DNA of 64,000 nucleotides, from the NCBI RefSeq assembly GCF_021917145.1, contig NC_061061.1:1078896-1142895 (forward strand). Reading direction: 5' to 3'. Position 1 is the stretch's first letter. Every line of letters starts with the position of its first letter. Origin of the DNA: Hypomesus transpacificus (taxonomy: Eukaryota; Chordata; Actinopteri; Osmeriformes; Osmeridae). A program made the position numbers and the translations under genes. Positions 21,401 through 33,050 of this stretch are shown here, one piece after another. The notes under the pieces were generated by a model. It was not told the origin of the DNA and did no database searches. It saw nothing but the letters and a program-made list of their open reading frames with translations.

Positions 21401-24400
21401 GATCAGACCAGGTCAGTAGAGACCAGGTCCAGTTCAAACCAGGTCCAGATCAGACCAGGTCCAGTTCAGACTAACTCCAGATCAGAACATTTCAGTAGAG
21501 ACCAAGTCATTAGAGACCAGGTCCAGTTCAGACCAGGTTTAGTTCAGACCAGGTCAGTAGAAACCAGGTCGGTGGAAACAGGTCCAGTTCAGACCAGGTC
21601 AGTAGAGACCAGGTCAGTAGAAACCAGGTCCAGTTCAGACCAAGTCAGTAAAGACCAGGTCAGTAGAGACCAGGTCCAGTTCAGACCAGGTCCAGTTCAG
21701 ACCAGGTCAGTAGAGACCAGGTCAGTAGAGACCAGGTCAGTAGAGACCAGGTCCAGTTCAGACCAAGTCAGTAGAGACCAGGTCAGTAGAGACCAGGTAC
21801 AGTTCAGAACAGGTCAGTAGAGACCAGGTCAGTAGAGACCAGGTCCGGTTCAGACCAGGTCCAGTTCAGACCAGGTCCAGTTCAGACCAGGTCAGTAGAG
21901 ACCAGGTCAGTAGAAATCAGGTCCAGTTCAGACCAGGTCAGTAGAGACCAGGTCCAGTTCAGACCAGGTCCAGTTCAGACCAGGTCAGTAGAGACCAGGT
22001 CCAGTTCAGACCAGGTCCAGTTCAGACCAGGTCAGTAGAGACCAGGTCAGTAGAAACCAGGTCCAGTTCAGACCAGGTCAGTAGAGACCAGGTCCAGTTC
22101 AGACCAGGTCCAGTTCAGACCAGGTCAGTAGAGACCAGGTCAGTAGAGACCAGGTCCAGTTCAGACCAGGTCCAGTTCAGACCAGGTCAGTAGAGACCAG
22201 GTCCAGTTCAGTCCAGGTCCAGTTCAGACCAGGTCAGTAGAGACCAGGTCCAGTTCAGACCAGGTCCAGTTCAGACCAGGTCAGTAGAGAGACCAGGTCA
22301 GTAGAGACCAGGTCCAGTTCAGACCAGGTCCAGTTCAGACCAGGTCAGTAGAGAGACATGGTCAGTAGAAACCAGGTCCAGTTCAGACCAGGTCCAGTTC
22401 AGACCAGGTCAGTAGAGACCAGGTCCAGTTCAGACCAGGTCAGTACTCACCGTGTGGTGTTCCCAGCGGAGGTGGTTGAAGGCCTGGTGGAGGAGGTGGG
22501 TGTTCCTGCGCAGGCTGAACCCTGACCTGCTGCTCTGGGCTTCCAGGTCTGCCTGGCTCTACACACACATATACAGCAGTAACATCACATACACACAGCA
22601 GTAACATCACATACACACACACACACACAGCAGTAACATCACATATACACAAAGCAGGAACATCACATACACACACACAGAGGAATGTTACATACATAAA
22701 CACACACAGGAACGTCACTCTCACACACACACACACACACACACACATACAGCAGGAAAATCACATACACACAGGATAGTCATCAACACACACAGGAACA
22801 TCCTACTCAGGAACGTCAAACGTATTCATGGTTGACATGCTAACATGACACGCATCGTTAAAGAGAGCCATAAACATCCTGGTGTTCTAGGAACTACGCT
22901 GCACGCCCAGCGGCCCTCACGTCCTCACTTCCTGTCGTCCTGAAGGGACCCCTGGAGTTGCCAAACACACCCCAGCCTGACTTCCTGTTGCACTATCAAC
23001 ATGAGTCCCTCCACACACACACACATCGCTCATGGTCATAATAATGTGTAAAACGATCAGGGAGGATTTTCAAATGGTCATCTCTATCTAATGCTTTAAC
23101 CACTGAGCTATACCCATGTTCTACCACTGAGCTGTACCCATCCCCATGTTCTACCACTGAGCTATACCCATCCCCATGCTCTACCACTGAGCTATACCCA
23201 TCCCCATGCTCTACCACTGAGCTATACCCATCCCCATGTTCTACAACTGAGCTATACCCATCCCCATGTTCTACCACTGAGCTATACCCATCCCCATGCT
23301 CTACCACTGAGCTGTCCCCTGTGCTTCTCACCTGTGCCCTGGCGGAGGTCAGGCTCTCTCTCAGCCTCAGGGATGCCTGCATCTCTTCCTGGGCCTGGCT
23401 CATGTTGCGCTGGCTAAACAGTGACCACTCTTGGTGGGAGGAAGAACTGAAGGAGACAAAAAAACTGGTCAAATCAGGGTCATTGTGTAGAGAGAGGTGT
23501 ATCACCTCCTTAATTTGAGTTCTAATAATTATTAAACTTTTTCTTACAATATAATCCTATACAATACCTTCATTCAAAGCAACACACAACTGGTGCATGG
23601 AATATGCAACTAGTAAACTGCAAATCACAAGGTTGCAGTTGCTTTGTATAAAATAATGAGCTAAATAAGTACATGAATAAATATAGAAAGTACAGCGTAA
23701 CATCAGGGATCAGCATAAAAAAAAAAAAACACATCTCAGCTAACAGACCCAGTGTAAAGTAACATTTCAGCTACCAGACACAGTAACATCTCAGCTACCA
23801 GACACAGTGTACAGTAACATCTCAGCTACCAGATACAGTGTAAAGTAACATCTCAGCTACCAGACACAGTAACATCTCAGCTACCAGACACAGTGTACAG
23901 TAACATCTCAGCTACCAGATACAGTGTAAAGTAACATCTCAGCTACCAGACACAGTAACATCTCAGCTACCAGACACAGTGTACAGTAACATCTCAGCTA
24001 CTAGACACAGTGTAAAGTAACATCTCAGCTACCAGACACAGTTTACAGTAACATCTCAGCTACCAGACACAGTGTAAAGTAACATCTCAGCTACCAGACA
24101 CAGTAACATCTCAGCTACCAGACACAGTAACATCTCAGCTACCAGACACAGTGTACAGTAACATCTCAGCTACCAGACACAGTGTAAAGTAACATCTCAG
24201 TTACCAGACACAGTAACATCTCAGCTACCAGACACAGTGTACAGTAACATCTCAGCTACCAGACACAGTGTAAAGTAACATCTTAGCTACCAGACACAGA
24301 AACATCTCAGCTACCAGACCCAGTGTACAGTAACATCTCAGCTACCAGATACAGTGTAAAGTAACATCTCAGCTACCAGACACAGTAACATCTCAGCTAC

Positions 24401-27400
24401 CAGATACAATGTAAAGTAACATCTCAGCTACAAGACACACTGTAAAGTAACATCTCAGCTACCAGACCCACTGTAAAGTAACCTTTCAGCTACCAGACAC
24501 AGTTTACAGTAACATCTCAGCTACCAGACCCAGTGTAAAGTAACATCTCAGCTACCAGACACAGTTTACAGTAACATCTCAGCTACCAGACACAGTGTAA
24601 AGTAACATCTCAGCTACCAGACACAGTGTAAAGTAACATCTCAGCTACCAGACAGAGTAACATCTCAGCTACCAGACACAGTAACATCTCACCTACCAGA
24701 CACAGTTTACAGTAACATCTCAGCTACCAGACACAGTGTAAAGTAACATCTCAGTTACCAGACACAGTAACATCTCAGCTACCAGACACAGTGTACAGTA
24801 ACATCTCAGCTACCAGACACAGTGTAAAGTAACATCTTAGCTACCAGACACAGTAACATCTCAGCTACCAGACCCAGTGTACAGTAACATCTCAGCTACC
24901 AGATACAGTGTAAAGTAACATCTCAGCTACAAGACACAGTAACATCTCAGCTACCAGACACAGTGTACAGTAACATCTCAGCTACCAGATACAGTGTAAA
25001 GTAACATCTCAGCTACAAGACACACTGTAAAGTAACATCTCAGCTACCAGACCCACTGTAAAGTAACCTTTCAGCTACCAGACACAGTTTACAGTAACAT
25101 CTCAGCTACCAGACCCAGTGTAAAGTAACATCTCAGCTACCAGACACAGTTTACAGTAACATCTCAGCTACCAGACACAGTGTAAAGTAACATCTCAGCT
25201 ACCAGACACAGTGTAAAGTAACATCTCAGCTACCAGACAGAGTAACATCTCAGCTACCAGACACAGTAACATCTCACCTACCAGACACAGTTTACAGTAA
25301 CATCTCAGCTACCAGACACAGTGTAAAGTAACATCTCAGTTACCAGACACAGTAACATCTCAGCTACCAGACACAGTGTACAGTAACATCTCAGCTACCA
25401 GACACAGTGTAAAGTAACATCTTAGCTACCAGACACAGTAACATCTCAGCTACCAGACCCAGTGTACAGTAACATCTCAGCTACCAGATACAGTGTAAAG
25501 TAACATCTCAGCTACAAGACACAGTAACATCTCAGCTACCAGACACAGTGTACAGTAACATCTCAGCTACCAGATACAGTGTAAAGTAACATCTCAGCTA
25601 CAAGACACACTGTAAAGTAACATCTCAGCTACCAGACCCACTGTAAAGTAACCTTTCAGCTACCAGACACAGTTTACAGTAACATCTCAGCTACCAGACC
25701 CAGTGTAAAGTAACATCTCAGCTACCAGACACAGTTTACAGTAACATCTCAGCTACCAGACACAGTGTAAAGTAACATCTCAGCTACCAGACACAGTGTA
25801 AAGTAACATCTCAGCTACCAGACAGAGTAACATCTCAGCTACCAGACACAGTAACATCTCACCTACCAGACACAGTTTACAGTAACATCTCAGCTACCAG
25901 ACACAGTGTAAAGTAACATCTCAGCTACCAGACACAGTGTAAAGTAACATCTCAGCTACCAGACACAGTGTACAGTAACATCTCAGCTACCAGACATAGT
26001 GTAAAGTAATAAGATCTGACTGGGGCTTTGCCTCCTCACCCTGCAGGCCCGCGGGTGGGGCGGGGCTTGAGGGAGAGGCCTGTGGTCTGGTCTGTGACAG
26101 ACAGGCAGGCCAGGTCCACATCCAGGGCCTCCACCTTGTTGTTAAGGTCAAAGGTCAGCAGCTGGCGAGTCTCCTGGAGGCGGCTGAAGAACACGTGTAG
26201 CTTAGCGATGCTAATGGTCCATAACACATGTAGCTTAGCAATACTAACATACATGTGTGTGTGTCAGTGTGTGTGTGCATGCGTGAGAGTGTGAGTCTCA
26301 CCAGAGCACCAGGAAGGCCTGGCTGCTGAGCTCCTGCAGCTGTTGCTGTGTGAGGTCAATAAGCTCCGCCTCCCTCCTCAGCTCCGCCTCCACACGGTCA
26401 GAGATCAGCTCTCCTCCTCTCCGCCCCTCCCCCAGCGCCCAGCACTCCTCCACCACCTCCACACGAGCGCCCAGCCCCATCATCACTTCTTCTAACTCCT
26501 TTCTCGCCTGGGGAGGGGAGACGGGGGGGGCAGAGAGAAAGAGTTAGAGTATGAGAGAGAGAGACATATGACAGGGGGGAAGAGAGGGAGCAGAAGCAAA
26601 ACAGTAAACATGTTGTCCTCCACCAGTGATGTGGTTCAGAGGGACGCTACCCGCCACGAGACTGAAAGGACAAACATTTAGAAACGATGTTCTGGTTTGG
26701 TCACGTCTGCGGGGCTAGCCTGCTTGACATTCCAACTTCTGAAAATATAGTGTCAACAGGCAGGCTGTTACCATAGTCACAATGATTGTATGTAGGGAAG
26801 AGCATCTGCTAAATGACGAAATTTATGACCCCCCCCGGGTCAGTCAGTGACCAGACTGCCCCCTAGTGGCATAAAGCCAGCATTACAGTTTGAATAACCT
26901 ACACTAGTCCCCCATTACCCCCTCAAAAGCTGAAGGAGGCAGAGAGAAATAAAGGAAGAGAGGAGGGGAGGAAAAGAGACAGAAACACAGAAAGACAGGG
27001 AGACAGAGGGAGATGGGGAATGAGGAGGAGATAGAGAGAAAAGGAGGGAGGAGGAGACAGAGGGAGATGGGGGGGAGGGGGAAACAGAGGGAGAGGGGGG
27101 GAGGAGGAGACAGAGAGAAAGGGAGGGAGGAGGAAACAGAGGGAGATGGGGGGGAGGAGGAGACAGAGGGAGATGGGGGGGAGGAGGACACAGAAGGAGG
27201 TGAGAGAGGAGGAGACAGAAGGAGATGGGGGGAGGAGGAGACAGAAGGAGATGGGGGGAGGAGGAGACAGAAGGAGATGGCGGGAGGAAGAGTGAGGGAA
27301 AGGGAGGGAGGAGGAGAGAGGTAAAGGGAGGGAGGAGGAGACAGAGAGAAAGGGAGGGAGGAGGAGACAGAGGGAAACTAACAAAGAGGGATGCTGGTGT

Positions 27401-28501
27401 AGTGAGATCATCATTCAGGGAAGTGAGTGGGAGTGTGTGTGAGTGTGTAAGTGTGTGTGAGTGTGTGTGTGAGTGTGCGTATGCTGAGTAAGCAGGGAGT
27501 CTTTGAGCACCTGAGTGAGAGTGTGGATCTCTGAGCACCTGAGTGAGAGTGTGGATCTCTGAGCACCTGAGCGACAGTGTGGATCTCTGAGCACCTGAGT
27601 GAGAGTGTGGATCTCTGAGCACCTGAGTGAGAGCGTGGATCTCTGAGCACCTGAGTGAGAGCGTGGATCTCTGAGCACCTGAGTGAGAGCGTGGATCTCT
27701 GAGCACCTGAGTGAGAGCGTGGATCTCTGTGTCCAGGTGGTGGGAGCAGCGCAGCAGGGCGTGCCTCTGCTGGGAGACCTCCTGGAGCCGGATCACAAGA
27801 CGCCCGCTGAAGTCCCGCTCACCGCACACGCCCTGGAGGACACACCGGGGAAACCCATGCTGCCACACTTACTGTCTGCTCTTTTATACTGTTTTTGTGG
27901 TCTTATTTTTAACCATTTTACATTTCCGACGCAGTTTGTGACCTAGGTGTGAAAGGTGTTTTATACACTGGACTAACTTAGGCTTTGTTTATTTTTTTGT
28001 ATTTTTTGCATAACATGTCAGGTTCCCTGTGGTGTAGTATTCAGTCATGCTATGTGTGTGCTTTGTAATATGTTGCCAGTTCACATTCTCCAGGAAAGTG
28101 CTTGATCCGTCTCATTTTAGAGAGGTCAGGGAAGATTTTTTACATTTCTCCTATATTGATCTGTTTATATGCTTCCCTCTGGAAAATTAGTGTCAAACGT
28201 CAGTGTTGATTTCCCTTCCCCCCCTCCCTTCTGTGAAGTGCACTGTGTTGCCACCTAGTATGAAATGTGCTATATAAATATTGTTTGATTTGATGGGGTA
28301 GGGGGAGTATGTGTGACATCATGACCCTGTGATGTCATAGTCTACCTTGCAGGTTGTCTCAGCTGTCAGGGCCTGCCCCTCCTGCCGCGCCCTCTCTGAT
28401 TGGCTGCGGTGGTGTTCTGTGGCGTCTGAGATCAGCTTGTTATTGGTGTCCCAGTCTGTCATGCTGTACCCACGGCCTGGTTTTCTGCTCAGCGAGGCCA
28501 T
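18473..28501 (-). CDS. TEKT2: Tektin-2
   Basis: Tektin-2, a coiled-coil filament protein lining doublet microtubules of motile cilia and sperm flagella. Nine coding exons in transcript order: 28346-28501, 27707-27832, 26302-26507, 26040-26183, 23332-23446, 22451-22558, 19453-19596, 19255-19334, 18473-18671. All are GT-AG with consistent phases; 1278 nt gives 425 residues (human about 430). The N-terminus MASLSRKPGRGYSMTDWDTN matches the TEKT2 start. The tektin nonapeptide appears as RPGTELCMD at residues 324-332 (consensus RPNVELCRD). HLARL in the last exon matches mammalian TEKT2. For the last exon I chose the acceptor GTGCACCAG at 18672, because it gives exactly the spacing of human TEKT2 and the nearer CCCAG acceptor gives a stop. 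The C-terminal 30 residues are Pro/His-rich and unlike mammals. It lies downstream of AGO3 as in other vertebrates. Introns 2, 4, 5, 6, 7 and 8 are largely minisatellite. Confidence 0.93.
18800..19270. repeat. ~43-bp minisatellite made of the exon-8/intron-8 junction of TEKT2
   Basis: About ten degenerate copies, each holding TACTCACTGACACTGGGCCC. On minus this is the last 15 or so bases of TEKT2 exon 8 followed by its donor GTGAGTACC. The genuine junction at 19253-19255 is the rightmost copy. Confidence 0.92.
19797..20410. repeat. 22-bp minisatellite
   Basis: About 28 copies of GACAGTGTGTCCTGGGTTCA plus GT, alternating T/C and A/G at two positions, in TEKT2 intron 6. Confidence 0.93.
21262..22447. 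repeat. Two-monomer minisatellite
   Basis: More than 70 copies of two related monomers, GACCAGGTCCAGTTCA (16 bp) and GACCAGGTCAGTAGA (15 bp), in irregular order. The array stops just before the donor of TEKT2 exon 6 at 22450. Confidence 0.93.
23097..23318 (-). repeat. 30-bp minisatellite of tRNA A-box-like units
   Basis: Eight copies with a 30-bp period (starting 23100, 23124, 23154, 23184, 23214, 23244, 23274, 23304). On minus each reads GGGTATAGCTCAGTGGTAGA, the 5' end and D-arm of a tRNA (A box TAGCTCAGTGG). No B box follows. In TEKT2 intron 5, next to the exon-5 donor. Confidence 0.85.
23740..26005. repeat. 31/24-bp minisatellite with 585-bp higher-order repeat
   Basis: About 77 monomers built on ACATCTCAGCTACCAGACAC, in a long form (31 bp) and a short form (24 bp). 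Diagnostic variants recur exactly 585 bp apart: ACCTTTC at 24481, 25066 and 25651; GACAGAG at 24651, 25236 and 25821. One period is 15 long plus 5 short monomers. It fills most of TEKT2 intron 4. Confidence 0.95.
26930..27400. repeat. Purine-rich GGAGGAGACAGAGGGAGA array
   Basis: Irregular GA-rich tandem sequence in TEKT2 intron 2, followed by a GTGTGAGTGTGT stretch to about 27480. It creates long pyrimidine-coded spurious frames on minus. Confidence 0.88.
27505..27728. repeat. 28-bp minisatellite carrying the TEKT2 exon-2 donor
   Basis: Exactly eight 28-bp units. On minus each unit contains the last 22 bases of TEKT2 exon 2 (AGATCCACGCTCTCACTCAG) followed by GTGCTC. The exon ends in the first unit at 27707: this gives ALTQ joined to ARKELEE and the same residue count as human TEKT2. 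Use of a later unit would shift the frame unless three or six extra units were included. Confidence 0.95.
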
Positions 28502-28760
28502 GCTCGAAACTGTGTAATTAACCTGTGGAGTGGCACATGCACCTGAAACTTTAAATTTGATTCATTTAGCAGATACTTTCATCTAAAACATACAGCAGTT
28601 GTTCCAGAGACTGTGTTGGACTGTCAGCCGTGACTCGGGAGGTAGAGAGGGTTGTCCACTCATCGCAAGGTTGGTTATTGGTTCCCCAACCTCTCCTTGC
28701 CTGGAAGTGTCCCTGGGCTAGATAGAAGACACTGAACCCCATGTTGCTCCTGATGAGCAG

Positions 28761-29116
28761 GCCAGAGCATGTCTGCTCCGTGCCAGAGCATGTCTGCTCC
28801 GTGCCAGAGCATGTCTGCTCCGTGCCAGAGCATGTCTGCTCCGTGCCAGAGCATGTCTGCTCCGTGCCAGACCATGTCTGCTCCGTGCCAGACCATGTCT
28901 GCTCCGTGCCAGAGCATGTCCGCTCCGTGCCAGAGCATGTCTGCTCCGTGCCAGACCATGTCTGTTCCGTGCCAGAGCATGTCCGCTCCGTGCCAGAGCA
29001 TGTCCGCTCCGTGCCAGAGCATGTCCGTTCCGTGCCAGAGCATGTCCGCTCCGTGCCAGAGCATGTCCGTTCCGTGCCAGAGCATGACTGCTCCGTGCCA
29101 GAGCATGTCTGCTCGG
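28761..29116. repeat. 21-bp minisatellite
   Basis: Seventeen copies of GTCTGCTCCGTGCCAGAGCA plus T, just upstream of the TEKT2 start (minus strand) by about 260 bases. The unit length is a multiple of three, so all frames stay open, but no gene evidence supports translation. Confidence 0.93.
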
Positions 29117-29255
29117 TCACTGTCAGTGTGTGTAAGAGTGAATGAGAGGCAACTGTGAAAGGCTTTTTGTGCTCCGTGAGGTGCGGTTAAATGCTTTTGG
29201 GATTTTTGGAAGGATAAATGTGCATGCCAATTTTTTTTTTATATTCATTTTAATT

Positions 29256-29505
29256 AGGATGACCAGATATGAGTTTGTGAAAAAGAGGACACTTCGTCTT
29301 CCCTTTCGTGCTGGTCGTGTATTGCATGCCACACTATCTGATCAAAATGACAGTTCTCTCTGCAGTCAGAGCTTGCGCAAGAAGGTGGAACGTACGGTAC
29401 AGTACGGGAGACACCCTTTCCAAAATTTGTAAGGGCGTAATTTTTTAAACGCATTTTTTAGGTCTCGAACATGTCCGGGTAAAAGAGGACGTCTGGTCAC
29501 CCTAA
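29256..29505. mobile_element. Short inverted-repeat DNA element (MITE)
   Basis: Ends AGGATGACCAGA and TCTGGTCACCCT are inverted repeats followed inwards by a degenerate GAGGAC motif. This end motif is common in fish MITEs. The flanks are TTAA-like on both sides, which would suit a piggyBac-type insertion, but the duplication is not unambiguous. Confidence 0.6.
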
Positions 29506-29830
29506 TTTAATCCATCTTCACCCTAGGCATTTATTGGTTCAGTTCATTCCGGTACTGTATCGTAAATTGTGAACTGAAGTTAGGTTTTATTATATACTTA
29601 TGGTGCTAGGGCTAGGTTGTAGCGCGTCAATGAGATTAATATTTAATCTGCTTCGTTTACCATTAATACCCAAACCCACGCCAATTTATAATATGATTAA
29701 TTCATAATAAGTTTACAAAACCCCATTATCTAAAACTCCATTATCAAACATGAATATTTAATGTTTTGTTACTCACCAGCGGAAAGCTAACAAGGCAGTT
29801 ATGCGACACCTGCCACGTCTTGAACTGGCC

Positions 29831-29859
29831 TGTAAACACCGCGTGCGTATCCAGGCAAC
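29831..29859. promoter_or_regulatory. Possible FOXJ1 plus RFX site upstream of TEKT2
   Basis: TGTAAACA (forkhead core) at 29831-29838 is followed eight bases later by GTATCCAGGCAAC at 29847-29859, which on minus reads GTTGCC-T-GGATAC, an X-box with one good half-site. Motile-cilium genes are commonly driven by FOXJ1 and RFX factors. It lies about 1.3 kb upstream of the TEKT2 ATG, so it implies either a 5' non-coding exon or a distal site. Confidence 0.35.
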
Positions 29860-30183
29860 GACGGGTACTGTTAGGTCATAATTGATCGCAACTGTCAGTG
29901 GTGGAATTAGTTGACAAAGTTTACATTATACACACTACCCTGGCAGTGGAGACACATGTCCATTTGTCGCCCTAATAAAGGCTACATAGACATTACGCAG
30001 ACTACATGCGACTGCGCATCGATATTGTCTTCTGACCTACTCTATGGTCCTACTTGAAGAGACTTTTGAAGACATCTGTCAATTTGCAGTAATCCCCGGT
30101 TGGACAGTCTGACAAATTAGGACACCAGAACCAATGTGTTTCCCTGTAATAAATACACCAAGAGTCAGAGTAAAGCAATGCTT

Positions 30184-30189
30184 TTTATT
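30184..30189 (-). terminator. AGO3: Candidate distal AGO3 poly(A) signal
   Basis: AATAAA on minus in the context GCAATAAAAAGC. Downstream (lower coordinates) lies the TEKT2 upstream region. Use is inferred from position only. Confidence 0.4.
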
Positions 30190-32740
30190 GCAAGTATTAG
30201 TGAAATATACACTTCAAACTGAAGCAAAGCAACACTAAGGCCGTTAACCTAAAATATAGTTATAAAACAGAGATATACATTTAAAACTGAAAATAAGAAT
30301 CGTTTGTAGCCTACAACAGAGTATTTGAAACACATAGAGCGGTCGGGGTGAGACGCGGGCGGCTGGTCGCTGTCGTCTAACATTCAGCTGGTGACATTCA
30401 GCGGTGTCTACGAGTCGTCTGGTCCGACATCACTTGTGATGCGACAACGCTGACAGCTGCACAACAGCTAAACCACTAAAGTCTGCACAGTGGAAAACTT
30501 GTATAAAGAAATTTAGAGGTCAACATTCTCAGTCTGTCATTACACGGTGTACAAAGTGGGGGGAAAGACAGCGTCAGATAATCTCTTTCTGCATTATTTG
30601 GTTCGTTATCCTAACTGGAATGCAAATGAATTGAAAACAAGCAATATTTGCACGCCCACAGAGCAGACGGTTCAAGATGTTTAATGAAAAACGGCGCGTG
30701 TATCCGTGCACGGGACGGACAGGCACCCACGCCTCTAACCTTCAGGTGACCGTCGGACAGAGCAGGGAAATGAAAGAGCGATTCATTACAGCACCGAGCT
30801 CTCTTCATGAGAAGCATTCACAATGGTCCTGTTGTCAACCTCCTACGCGGTGTGATCGCCTTTACAATGAAGCGCAGTTTAAATAAAAATGCATTTTATT
30901 CTTTTTTATTTTTAATCGCAGTCTGGGAGCGGGGACCACTTGTAAAGGCTTTCCTACCGTCAGATGGTAACACGTGCAGCTCTGTTCGTAGTTACAAGAG
31001 GGCTGTAGAGTAGGCTCGCTCCCACGTCTCCAGGAGTCCTGGGATGCAGGAACACATTTAAGGCCGAGGCTAGTTTCTCTGGGACATGACACGTGACCTT
31101 CTGTAAAGGCTTGGATGGACTCTCCATGCACGGAGCCCTACTGGATATGGAGGCTGCACCCTTCACTTTCACCAATCAGATTGCTAGACCCAAGGGTCTG
31201 CCTATCCCCCCCCCCCCCCCCCCCCCCCCCCCACCGTGTCATTGTGCTTGTGTTGTGGGTAGAATAAGGCAGCAACAGGGAGGGGGAGGGGCCAAGATCT
31301 CAGCTCTATGGCTCCGCCCCCAGCACAAAGAGGGGGAGGGGCCAAACCCTCAGCTCTCTGGCTCCGCCCCCCAGCTTGTTGCCAGATTCTGCGGAGACTC
31401 CAGCCGCTTCTATGCACTCAATAAATAAACCATAAAATATTTCGCATATATATTTCATATATATATTAAAAGGAACAACACATTTAAATAGGACAAAATT
31501 TAAAAGTCGGCTCAATGAAGAACAACTTTCAAAGTGGGATACGAGAAAAGAGAATATCTTAGTTATACTTCTGTCTCTAAAATAGTTATAGGAACAATGT
31601 AATCAGGCATTGCTTGAGCTTTACACCGTAATAATCAAAGCGACATTTGCAGCTCCTCACTTGTGGTAGAACATATGCAGCATAGCAAGGTACGAGAGCT
31701 GTTTCTGAGATCTCTCGTTTACAGGTACCCACCGGACAACCCCCTCCCCCAACATGTAACCATGACTACCATTGCCTATCAGTTTGCACCATACAGCCTC
31801 AGAATGCTGAACAGCGCCCCCTATTCTTCCATCACAGGAACAGAGTCTGGCTGCTAGGACAACGCCAGGGGGGCGGGGCTAACCTGCTGATGGACCTCAG
31901 ACACACACGCAAGCTCCACCCAGCTGCCACAGTCACTAAGGAGACCCATCACTAAGGAGACCCGTAACCAAGGAGCATCCCCCAGTGTGGTGTGGAGAAC
32001 TCCCAGTGTAGCACTGAGGGAGCAGGCGGGTCGCAGCAGCCCAGATGGGCATCCCCCTGTCGTCTGAGTGAGGTGGCAGTCTATCTATAAAGTGCTGTGC
32101 TGGGTTCACCCTCCAGAGGCCAGGCAGACCCCCTCCTCCTTCAGCAGGCTCCGCCCTACTGACCCGTCTGCAGCCAGGAAGTGAAACCACAAGCATACTT
32201 GGCATATAGTCTGTGTTTGTGTGTGCGTGTGAGTTGTGTTGGTTTCCCGCCCCCTCCTGCTGTCTGAATGAAAGCGGAGGTGAGTTCTGTGCGGGTTTGT
32301 AAACACAGCTGCTGCTGCACTGCAAAGGGATTTAAACCGTTTGACTGGTTTGATTTGACGTTGGACTCGTACAGCACCATCAAGAGAAAAGGCACTTTCT
32401 GCCCGAGGCTCGTGGGAACCGCCTCTCCACCATGAACCTTCCACCAGAACCATCTAGAACCCAGGATAGCTTGAGATTCTAGCAAACAATAAAAGCCTTC
32501 ACTCTGCTGTGAGATGCTAGGCTCCAGAGACAAGGACTTGGCCATAAGCCAACTTCAACAAAAACAAAACCAGTAACATCTCAGGGGTTCTTAGCAAGGC
32601 AAACACATCTGCTAAATGTAAACATGTGTTCTACTAACCCGAAGACGTCCATTTGGATGAACAGCCAGAAACTCAGAAACAGGTGACCGTAACACATACT
32701 CGTACCATCTTCCTTTCACAGCACACAGCCCCCCACACAC

Positions 32741-33050
32741 CTGGACCAGGTGGAACCACCTCCACACACACCTGGACCAGGTGGAACCACCTCCAGATAC
32801 ACCTGGACCAGGTGGAACCACCTCCAGACACACCTGGACCAGGTGGAACCACCTCCAGACACACCTGGACCAGGTGGAACCACCTCCACACACACCTGGA
32901 CCAGGTGGAACCACCTCCAGACACACCTGGACCAGGTGGAACCACCTCCACACACACCTGGACCAGGTGGAACCACCTCCACACACACCTGGACCAGGTG
33001 GAACCACCTCCAGACACACCTGGACCAGGTGGAACCACCTCCACACCCCC
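32741..33050. repeat. 31-bp minisatellite of short palindromes
   Basis: Ten nearly identical 31-bp units containing ACCTGGACCAGGT and GGTGGAACCACC, both self-complementary, followed by TCCACACAC. It lies in the probable AGO3 3' UTR. A run of C follows at 33046-33060. Confidence 0.93.

Noticed and set aside
23097..26005. CRISPR-like appearance of regularly spaced repeats
   Set aside because: Units are directly tandem without unique spacers, inside introns of a vertebrate gene.
28566..29158. Frames of 129-184 codons on both strands with Cys/Ser/Glu repeats
   Set aside because: A 21-bp tandem array; frames are open on both strands only because 21 is a multiple of three.
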